Shown: piece by piece, positions 1 to 9,705 of the stretch
Numbering within the stretch: position 1 is the first letter of the stretch
Layout: each line of letters begins with the position of its first letter
From: Paraglomus occultum
Lineage: Eukaryota; Glomeromycota; Glomeromycetes; Paraglomerales; Paraglomeraceae
Assembly: GCA_910592205.1 (NCBI GenBank)
Contig: CAJVPJ010000298.1
Span: 1 to 29,928 of the forward strand
Direction: 5' to 3'
DNA length: 29,928 nucleotides
Translations under genes and position numbers: made by a program
Notes under the pieces: model-generated
Told to the model about the DNA's origin: nothing
The model's database searches: none
Seen by the model: the letters and a program-made list of their open reading frames with translations, nothing else

Positions 1-1
1 A

Positions 2-391
2 TTGGAGATTTGTCCGAATGATGAATTGACATTAATGTTCAGGGGTGAGACTTATTACATGTTGAAACAGTATGACCGAGCATTAACTGATCTAAATAGA
101 TCATTGGACATTGTTTCCGACCACGCCGACGCATTAACTTTAAGGGGAAATGTGTATTTTGATCTAGAAGAATACATCCGTTCATTGAATGATCTCAACA
201 AGTCCTTATCGATAAAGCCAAATAATGCACGTGCTTTGCGAATACGAGGTAGCGTCTACTTTATTCTCAGAGAATATCATTATGCATTGGCCGATCTCAA
301 CAAGTCATTGGAAATTGAACCAAATGACGCGCATGCATTGAGAATAAGAGATCAAATTTATGAAATGATATTGGTACATGCGGGATATTAA
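2..391 (+). CDS. TPR protein, C-terminal fragment (5' end outside window)
   Basis: The reading frame is open from base 2 and ends at a TAA at 389-391, so this is the 3' end of a gene that starts before the window. It encodes three 34-residue tetratricopeptide repeats at 23-328 (102 bp each, no indels) and a capping helix that reads A-L-R-I-R-D-Q-I-Y-E-M. The same cap ends the kinase-TPR gene at 22879-25770, so the missing N-terminal part may also be a kinase domain; that is an inference. TPRs form helical-hairpin arrays that bind other proteins. The repeats here are more diverged from each other (for example YFDLEEY, YFILREY) than those in the other two TPR genes of the window. No enzymatic motif is visible in the part present. 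Confidence 0.8.
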   Translation: MEICPNDELTLMFRGETYYMLKQYDRALTDLNRSLDIVSDHADALTLRGNVYFDLEEYIRSLNDLNKSLSIKPNNARALRIRGSVYFILREYHYALADLNKSLEIEPNDAHALRIRDQIYEMILVHAGY

Positions 392-3300
392 GCTACTTCA
401 ATAAATTAATATTATAAATTGAGTTTTAAAGTTCAAAAGTCTTTATATAAACATTTAAGTTTGAGTGATGTTTCTTTAAATATAAAGAGGATTATTATTA
501 TTAATTTTCAAGAGTAGAGCATCTCCATTTGTTTAGTTACAATATCGTAATAGTTGCATGGCAAAAGAGTTGATCAATTTGATGTTAACGCTTTTCACGT
601 TATGATATTTAAACTCATGCGATTCTCCAAAACCGTTCAATTATTGGGTATAACTGCTTCTTATATTAATGGCTAGTGATCATATACTAATACTAATACT
701 TGGGCTTATCCATTATATTTCCGTCATATGTCTTGCTGAATGAAAATTGCAAAACGAGGCAGTCTCAGCAATATAGTTTGAATTATAAAGTGAGTGTGAA
801 ATTTGCTTAATGTATTCCTCAGGTATAATATATTAATCTATTAGATAAAATTATTCAACGTGGCGATCCTCGACTTGCGGATAATATTAGAGACAACCAA
901 CAATAAAAACAAGCAGCTCAAACTTCACGTGCTGGATAGTCTATACACATTACTTTTGATTATGTGCTATCAGCTTTATCATAAAGCATACTGAAATGAA
1001 TATATATTACACTTGACCAAGTTACGATATAGATGCTACTTAAACTAATTGCTTCAAACTATGAGTATCTGTTCGTAACGTTTATCAAAATAGAATTTGC
1101 ATTTTGCGTTCACTATTTAATAGTTTTATCCATGGTTGAGGACGATATTTCTATACAGTTCGTTGCGTTCGGAAAATAATGTTTTATTCATAATCTTTCG
1201 AATTGTTAATGTTGATCATAAAAGGGCAATAATTGTTTCGGGCGAAGAGAGATTTTCTCTAGGTACTTAACAAATTTGTTATTCACTCATTTATATATTA
1301 AAGTATAACCGTCGTTTTTGCATACCCTCGCTCAACCTGATAATTTGCTGGAAATAAAAAAATTTCTGCTTGGGAATGTTTTACCGTTTCAGGCTTTATA
1401 AGTTGATATGTTTTCAGAAAAAATTTAGATGTTAACTTTATGCATAGCACTTATTAGCATGGGTTTTCTGGCTTCTTCCCGTGAGCTTTTTAGCAAAGAT
1501 AATATAAACTGGATTTTGCAAAAATATAACGATTTCAAGCACTATTCAAAAAATCGGTTAAAATAATGTTAGAAATTTTTTTCAGCTCCAGATGCCATTG
1601 AAAACGTGTGGCGTTCAATAAGGTCATATACAGGAAAAGAGAATAAGTTGGTTAGCGGCTTAAATGGAAAATTTGCAAAAGTATAAGGCCTTTTTTTTTT
1701 CGAATTGAGAAAATTAGTAGGCAATAGCATGAAATGTTGTGTAACTGTTACTTATTATACTATGCACTACCAATATTTAATATATTAATTAGTAAAATTA
1801 TTTTGTAAATAACTAAAGCGTTTGTTATTGAATTAAGATCCGCTTGGAGTAAGAAAACATTATTAGCTACTTCCATTAGGAGACTAATTGCTTAACGTAG
1901 ACTAATTAGAATTCGATCAATGATATATCAAGTAAAAGATCCTTTGGCCCCTATTCTTAATTAAACAACTTTTATGCCGCACAAAAGCTGATAGACAGTA
2001 ATGTGATACTTGATCAATCATAATCGATGGTCGGACTAAATTCGTAGTTAAAAATAGATGTACAACGGTACGAGGCATATGTATTGCGCGTTGGCTATTT
2101 AAAATATGAAGGGCGAAATAATCGCTACTTGTGACGAAGTGGGTATGGAAGTGACCCGTAACTAAAAAGACATCAAAGTACCAAATAAAATAATTTATGG
2201 GCGAGATTGGATTCCAAGATTACATGGAATATGTTAGAACAAAAACATATCGAATAATATTTGAACATGGGGCCAACACCAAGCAGTTAGCAAACACAAT
2301 AGCAAAGCTGTCAACTACCATGCTTCAAGTCCTAAAAAAGATACAAACTAAACATTCAATTAATACGTCTATAACTAAAATTGGTTGCCTTTTTTCTAGT
2401 GGAAATTTTCACAAAATCTAATAATTTGCCAATAAAACAATATATTTTTATTTTGTTTCTATATTATAATAGACGCAGTAAAACCAGTCATAGTACGAGA
2501 ACAGACATTCTTATTTTCTTACTTTCTTCGGTGTTTCCGATTATCTATTTTGCGGTCATTATGTAATGTTTCCCTTTTTTACTATTACTTTTTAAATTTT
2601 TTTCTAATTTTCGGTTAACAGAAATCAAATTGTCAATAACTTTCGAAAATTTTTTACTTTATTTTTTTTTTTTGGCGGAACCTCATTACATAAACTACGT
2701 TTTAATATCAAGCAATGCAGAAGTCAATGTTGTTATAAACCAAAAATTTAGAATCTTCGGGGCGTTTATTTATTTGTACTCGATAGTCAGTTCCCAATTT
2801 TCTTATAAAATCAAAAAAATTTTCATCAGTCAAAAGCTAACTGCTTTGCCAAAATCTAATTAATTTTTTTCGAGTATAATTACAAATCGATTATCATAAC
2901 ATCATTGACATTCCCATCATTGAAAAATAGGTACTAATATATATTCTTACATTTTTGCAGACCAATCTAATTAATGTAGCCCTTTTTTAAGTAACAACTT
3001 TTTTTTCAACAAAATAGTATAATAGCATAAACTTATTTTTACGAGGATTCACTTATTTGCCTACTCGCAACTTCAAGACAAATGCAACAAACATTGTACG
3101 AAGCGTGCCACTCATTATTATCTTAGTTATAGTAACGTGTGTCAAAAGCATCCTACCGATCCAATCATAACTACACTTACAGATAAGTTAAATTTGAAAA
3201 AATTTATACGTTGTATATGGTACAGGTCATCTATAGTCCGAAATAAAATACCCAACTTTCAAAACCGTAAGACTTTTATATTAAACATTAAAAATTTAGA

Positions 3301-5100
3301 AATAACTAATCTTAAGAATAATAGAACAGATGAAGCAAAACGAAAGTTACGGTTTAAATTTTAATCAACTAAAAAATTTTGAGTTTTAGGTGTGTGCCAG
3401 AGGCAGTAAAAGACTGTATTTAAATACACTTTTTTAAATGACACTTTCTGAAAAACGTAAAATGTTGTTTATTACACTTTTGTGAACCTAAAAAAGTGTA
3501 TTTAAATACGCTTTTCTGTAAACACTAAATGCTGTTTATTATTATGGTAAATAACATACACTTTTTTTTGGTGATAAAAGTACCCTTTTGGCCGAAAAGG
3601 TAATTTTAATACACTTTTCGATCTAGCAGAAACAAAATAAAATACGATTGTTAGTATGTAACCAATCATGGCAAACTACGTCAACAATTATTATACTTAG
3701 GAAAATTAATAATAGTCTTACAAAACATAAATGCCTTAATTATAATAGACATTCTAATTGACTTTATTACGATATATGTTAAACTAACGTACGACATTGG
3801 GGTAAATACCCAAATCTCTCAAAATATGACTGAGCTCGCTGGCCGCCTACTCACTGCCAACTCTCAAATATCCTCCCTAACTTGCGACAACTCCATTCTC
3901 TTGCTTGGTCCCCCAAAAATGTTTGAACTGTATTTTTGACCCACTCCACATCTATCACTATTCCATGCTAAAATCAATGCCGGAGTTTGAAGAAAGTAAT
4001 GGCATCTGCATTGTCTATTCAACTAATCACTTCTTTTGTAATGTCTCTGCTTATTATTACTATTTGACTATATCCACATTAGTTGTTCGTAAAGTCGACA
4101 ATTGTAAGATAGTAAAGTCGATAATTGTGGTGATGGATGGTTTTGGTGTTGGTGGTAGAAATGATGGTTATTATTGTTGTTGTCGTCGTTGTTATTGTTA
4201 TAATGCTGGTGACAATGACTATGACAATTACGACGCAATGCTGTTGCTTGAACAGAGAATTAGATAGCGGTCTGAAATATTAACCGGTAAATTCATTTTT
4301 TTAATCCTTACCTTTTTATGTGTCAAGCGAATATTGCCTTCAACAGCAACCACTCGTTTTGTAAGCACATCAAATGTAGACTTCATTTCATTATCTATTA
4401 CGTTCCGAGTAACGTGGGAGTGGCATTGTGATTTCGTTACTGATCAATTTACGTGTTTGTAGCATTCTCCTGCGAGTTCATATCGTGTCCCTCGTTATTC
4501 ACACTTAGAACTTTGAACTTAAGCGGATGTCTCCATCTCCATAAGGCTGGAGTAGAAGAAATTCGAGGGCCGGTTTGAGATAATGTGGTAGTTAGCTGTC
4601 ATTGCCATCAGCTACTGTTGTTGGATTGTTGTTGATATTGTTACTGGACATAAATTTACCACTAATCCAAACTGGCAACCTTATCGTCAAGTTGTCATAA
4701 ACTAAAAAGAGAAATATTTTTCAAGTAATAGAATAAGAAGATATTTGAAGACGAATGCATTTTTATTTTAGAGTAATATTCATATATCATATCCACAATA
4801 CTGCAATATGGCATGATCTTAAGTGAATGCTTTACGTAACTGCTTGCAAAACCAAGAAAAGAAACTATACCCTATTAATTACTCAAAATATATATTTTGT
4901 AGAACAGATTCTGGGAGTTTGGGACTGTCAATATTACTATTTAGCCTCTATTTTATCACATAAATTGTATTGTATTGACATGCAATTTATTGTGCACGGG
5001 ATTATTGTAATGTGACAAGGACCGACCGACCGGTAACACAAGACAGTTCACATGACCAAAACCAGAATTTGTCTCCAAAGTGTATCGAAAATTGTTTACG
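392..5100. other. long intergenic region with no gene recognised
   Basis: About 4.7 kb of AT-rich sequence with long A and T runs. Open frames present are short and have composition expected by chance, including 2197-2421 and 3905-4267. The second of these is built on a low-complexity GTT/GAT-rich tract at about 4120-4240. A palindromic AT-rich repeat cluster lies at 3407-3620. A short, more GC-rich open stretch at about 3790-3945 looks compositionally different from its surroundings but matches nothing I recognise. Confidence 0.6.
3407..3620. repeat. cluster of AT-rich palindromic repeats
   Basis: Two near-palindromes share the core GTATTTAAATAC, at about 3407-3436 and 3490-3515, flanked by A runs on the left and T runs on the right. 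A partial further copy (AATACACTTTT) is near 3609-3619. The intervening sequence repeats CACTTTT and AACATT/TGTTTATTA-like words. This could be a decayed MITE or a simple AT-rich hairpin cluster. No target-site duplication was found. Confidence 0.4.
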
Positions 5101-7663
5101 ATGTCGTTAGTTTTAGAGACTTGTACACCAATTGACAGCTTGATTCAATCCTCCTTGGAAAATGAAAACGAAGACTTAAGGCTGAAATGGATTTCTTGCT
5201 CAGACATTACCGACATAGAGCCAACTCAAATTGACAACGTCTACTGCGCTATTCGCACGGCAGAAACGATGACGTTAGTGTTGCTTGGAAACAATGAAGA
5301 ATGTATACCATCACTTGTGAATGAGTTTGCTAGGATACATTTACTTCCAACACACAACTACAATGATGATGACACTCAGTTCATGAGATATTCCAGATGG
5401 CTTGAATTTCGCAACAGATTGATAAAGGGGTTTACCAAGTACAATAATAACTATTACATGGCTGCTGATAGACGCTTTTGCCATTGTTATTCTCGATACG
5501 GATTCTGTTCTAAATGTGGTATACTCTGATGTAGTCCAGTGTGGTGCATCTGTGGACATAAACAATTATTCGATGGATGGACTAGCAGCAATAAGCAACT
5601 CGATGAGTTTATCAAAAAGACTCAGTCGCAAACAAACTCAACGAATGACGCTTATCTGGAATGGATTCCTTACGATTGTATTCATGATAAGGGATATGGT
5701 GTATACTTGTATGGTGGTCTACCTACTCCTGCATCCATTGAATTGATTCCACTTGAGATAACAGACAAGACACATGATTTATATTATGCCGAGGTAAACT
5801 ATTTACTTATTCGTCATACTTACTAAATAGTTTAAATAATTACTGACTTATTATGTATTATTTACACTAGCTATGTGATAAGCATCCAGATATTCTTAGC
5901 ACAGATGTTTGGGTTACCATCGGATTCACGTACAAAGCAAGCGCACAAAAGTATTATCTAATAAAAGAAGAATATGAGCATGGATTATGTCTAGCATGTA
6001 CAAACAAATTTAACCCCAAGATAAACGCATTCTGTTATTGGTGTAAAGCGCCACGACCTCTTGACTGGACTACAGGTAACAAGACGTTGGATTCATTCAT
6101 TATGGAATCATGGAGTAATATAAATATAATAATAAATGAAACAACGACGATATATGATGCGCATATACAATGGATAGAGTATTCCACATTGATGAATGTA
6201 CGAGAAATGACCTCATTATGCCATGGATGCACACGCATAGCGAGTTGGTTAGATCCAGCGATAAATAAATTGATAAAAGTGACACTCAAGCAGATCAGTG
6301 ATGCCCAGTCGCTTGATTTTCATCAGGTAAATTATTTCACATGTAAAAATAATGCAAGATAGTATTAAGCATTGATTTTTTTATTAATTGTATTGTTTAC
6401 TCAAATAGCTAACTCTGGAATACCCAAAGATATTAACTGCTGATAATGTTTGGATAGTTGGCATTACTCAAGAACCGTTCACTCGGATATATTATTTAGT
6501 TTTCTGCTATGACACACATACTATATTGGACAGGTTTATACAACTTGACGAATGGACTAAATACATGCACTACGGCGACTTTTGCGAACTTAAAGAGATC
6601 GGGTCTGGCGGCTACGGAACAGTTTATACCGCCAAATATAAAAAATATTCAGAGGTAGAGGATATGCAAGAAACTGTCGTGCTCAAACGATATAAGAATT
6701 TTGATAGACGGAGGAATTATTTGTTTCAGAGGTAAGTAATAATTGATAGTATTAGGATTAAAGTGATATTTAATTTGACCGTTTATTATTTAATAGCTCA
6801 GAAATCATGCCAAGTGCTGTTATGATTTTCTTAGACTTCATGGAGTGACACAAGACCCAGAAACACAAGAGTACATGATTGTTATGCAATATGCCAACAA
6901 TGGCAGTCTTTTGTCTTATTTGGACCAAAATATTAACAAGTTGACATGGAAGGATAAATTGCGGCGTTTGGAAAATATTGCAAATAATCTGCATAATATG
7001 CATGTTGTGGGATTAGTGCACTGTGATCTACATGGTGGAAACATAGTTATGCATGGTACAAGCTTATTTATTTGCGATCTTGGTCTCTCACAGTCAGTGA
7101 ATTTGCGCGAATCAAATTCAAGCATTCGAGGCATCTTACCTTTTATTGCACCGGAAGTCTTCCATACCCACAAATTTAGTCAGAAATCAGATGTGTATTC
7201 TTTTGGTATCATTTTGTACTTGATCGCTACTGGTGAACCACCGTTTAGAAATAGACAGTTCGATAGAGATTTAATATGCGATATCATGGGCGGACTACGA
7301 CCATCGATGCCTGATTCCGCACCAGAGGAATACAAGAAACTTGCCGAGCGTTGTTGTGATGCTGATCCTGATAAGCGTCCTGATGCACATACACTTTGGC
7401 TTGATATTTATGAGCTTATGACAGCTGTTGAGGATGATGACAACATATGGAATGCCATTTATCAGAATGATGTAAAACCCTTATCACGTCTTGAAAAAGA
7501 GAGTAAATACTCTAGTAAGTTCTTACCTACTAGAGAAAACAGTTATGATTTAGATTCAGCCGCAGGTATGACGAAGTAGTTGTTACTGTTCACGTTTTAT
7601 AAAATCGGTACAGCATTAACCTCGTCATTTCTTATTGATTTAGTGACTCAAACTTTTAAATAA
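5101..7663 (+). CDS. protein kinase with tandem N-lobe-like modules, + copy, interrupted by one in-frame stop
   Basis: Five exons inferred by comparison with the - strand paralogue: 5101-5793, 5871-6326, 6409-6731, 6802-7565 and 7644-7663 (about 750 codons). Residues 1-380 hold three degenerate linker/N-lobe modules. Two have cysteine pairs (CSKC and WCICG; CLAC and CYWC) followed by W-T-[ST]-[SG]-N and L-D-x-F-I. A complete kinase domain follows: glycine loop GSGGYG near residue 448, lysine in VVLK, catalytic HCDLHGGN (C replaces the usual R), DLG instead of DFG, IAPE, and a C-lobe ending DPDKRPDA. A TGA at 5527-5529 (codon 143) replaces CGA of the paralogue. Exon 3 is one base shorter than its counterpart; using the acceptor CTCAG ending at 6801 rather than TAG ending at 6796 keeps the kinase frame open. 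Start chosen to match the paralogue (MSL). Probably a non-RD cytoplasmic kinase of the TKL-like fungal expansion. The stop makes it a recent pseudogene, a truncated allele or a sequencing error. Confidence 0.8.
5527..5529 (+). other. in-frame TGA in the + copy kinase
   Basis: The frame beginning at 5101 stops here, but the same frame is open again from 5530 to the donor at 5794 and is alignable residue by residue to the paralogue (CSPVWCICG follows in both). The paralogue has CGA (Arg) at this codon, so the difference is a single C-to-T change at a CpG. Confidence 0.85.
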
Positions 7664-9705
7664 AATAGACTACACGAGTTTATTCAAGGGTTTACCATCA
7701 AATATGACGATATGGCTTGGCAGGAGTCAGAAATAAATTGGATCGATACGGTTAGAGACAAACTAGAAGCTGCTTATTAGAAAGTATGTTTGAGAATGCA
7801 AAGAATTGAATATACTTTATTTAAACGGTGATTAAATTTTGTCTATTTGTTAGTCAAGACGTTTTCTCGGTGGTGGGTAAACTGTTATTGTTTCTTTTAT
7901 TTCGGTGGTTAGTCATGCTGAATGGACGATCGACGCGTTGAAGTTCGGTAACTGTTTGTCTGTCGTTCATAAATATGACCGTGATCCGTTTCGATCAACT
8001 TTTTAACGAGTTCCAATGGTTTAGTTGCGTTGAATTTAGAAAATATTTCATATCGAAAGCTTTCGTGTGCTCTCAATTTGTGGTGTACCAGGAAGGTTTA
8101 ATTCCATTCCGTCTCATTAACACTGGCAAATAGAGATTAAACGTACCCTTTTGACAACAAGACCGTATCGTAAACGTCAATTAGCTGCCAGATATTTCTA
8201 CGAGAAGAATTGTAAGAATGGAGATATATCTAATAGTATATAATACTAATAGCTTGCTGATTTAAGGTTTTTAGCGGTGAAGATTAAATAACTTTTCTAA
8301 ATTCTTCCAGTACGTTCAACCCACTGACAGAGAGTTTCGTATTTTTTCGAGAGGTTGGCAGTCCTATTCAACACTATCGATCAAACTTCAGTAACATAAA
8401 TAAATTGTCGGTTTTATGTCAACTGTGGCGAACATAAGGACCATATAAATTCCACTTTCATCACTGGCACAACTCTTGCCCCTTGTTTCTGTTCTGATGA
8501 GGTAAATCGGACGCCAACTTGTAAAACTTAACGAGTGTGTTCTAACAATGGTATTCTTTGCCAATCCGCAGAGTTTAAAAACGAGTTGAATAATTTACCA
8601 TTGTAAATCCCGATGCGTGATAAGCTCTAAGTTGCTCATATTTACTATACACTCTTATCAATGCCTGCCATTTTTATTATATGACAAGTCTTATGAATAA
8701 CGACCCGTTCTCTTTCAAGTATAGCAGTTAGAAATGTTTTTATCTAATATTACGTCAATATAATAATAGGCAACAAACTGGTGGTGATGAAAGTGAATAA
8801 CAATTATAATATATTTATGCAATAACAAGTATGTGCTAATCACACAATTTGACGACTGGTGTGCGGTTTTTGACGAGGGATTCAACCATACGACTTGTGG
8901 TTCTGTCTGTATGTGCACAATTTGTCGAATAATTTGATAATCAATAACGGCTTACGAATCAAACATTTAGAATTTGTCAATACTGGCTGTACGTACGCTT
9001 TATCGAATTTTCAATTACACCTCATGCTGCGAGTAGTTGAAGATAATTCACACTAATTTTTCTAATCCTCAGCATTAGCATAGAATTGTGCAGTTTTTGT
9101 GAGAATAAACATTATTTTGATCACATGTGTTATTGTTATTGTGACAGCCGATACATGCAATGTCTTCCAAATAAACTTTCAATTTTTTACGTATGTAAAT
9201 GCGGGTTTTGGGAATTTGACAGAGTTTACATTGTGATATGATTACATATGACAGTAACGAAACGTTATGAAGCATATTTAACTGTCATAATCGGCAGTGC
9301 GGTAATTTGTTACGTGTAATACTATTTATTGTATCATGAAATAAGAATCAAGTGTATATGAACAATATAATATAAAGCCATAATACAAGTGGTAATATCA
9401 CAAGTGTCTTGCGCTTATATAAATTAGTTATTTCTTATGCTAAAACTTACAAACGTTAAAGTAGCATATATTATAACTACGGTAAGTAGGGTTGATATCG
9501 TAATGCCAATAAATGAATTTTATAATGTTGTATTCCAACCTGATATACTGTCCATTCGGAATGGACATAAATTCCAACCCGACATACAACAAAGGCAGCT
9601 AACGGTAAACATGTCTTTATTTCAGCGTCTTGTTAACTCATCCATATTGACAATAATTCGAACGTTTGAATAAAATTCATATAAATAGTAACTATAATAA
9701 ACCGT
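7664..9705. other. spacer between the two tail-to-tail kinase genes
   Basis: About 2 kb with no recognised gene. Directly after the stop of the + kinase the same frame is open for 38 more codons (7664-7777), reading H-E-F-I-Q-G-F-T-I-K-Y-D-D before a TAG; this has no counterpart after the - copy. A cysteine-rich open stretch near 8398-8530 ends in stops and was not assignable. A 66-bp palindromic MITE-like unit lies at 9526-9591. Confidence 0.5.
9526..9591. mobile_element. short palindromic MITE-like element
   Basis: The 66-bp unit begins TGTTGTAT and ends ATACAACA, and its centre is a perfect 9-bp inverted repeat around one base (TGTCCATTC G GAATGGACA). Read on the - strand, its first 28 bases (TGTTGTATGTC, then GGAATTTATGTC after a short variable part) resemble the ends of the MITEs at 20811-20979 and 21399-21615. 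This suggests a minimal member of the same family. No clear target duplication is visible. Confidence 0.45.

Noticed and set aside
1590-1690. Short frame with I-E-N-V-W, reminiscent of Tc1/mariner transposase
   Set aside because: Only about 30 codons, without the preceding S-P-D-L-N-P, and no terminal repeats nearby.
2197-2421. 74-codon + strand frame
   Set aside because: No motif, no splice context, and the second half becomes AT-rich noise; not enough to call a gene.
3905-4267. 120-codon + strand open frame
   Set aside because: It runs through a low-complexity GTT/GAT/GGT tract and has strings of Y and C with no domain pattern; probably chance.
8398-8610. Cysteine-rich open stretch in the spacer between the kinases
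   Set aside because: The cysteine spacing does not match the CxxC pairs of the kinase modules, and the frame is broken by stops within about 45 codons.
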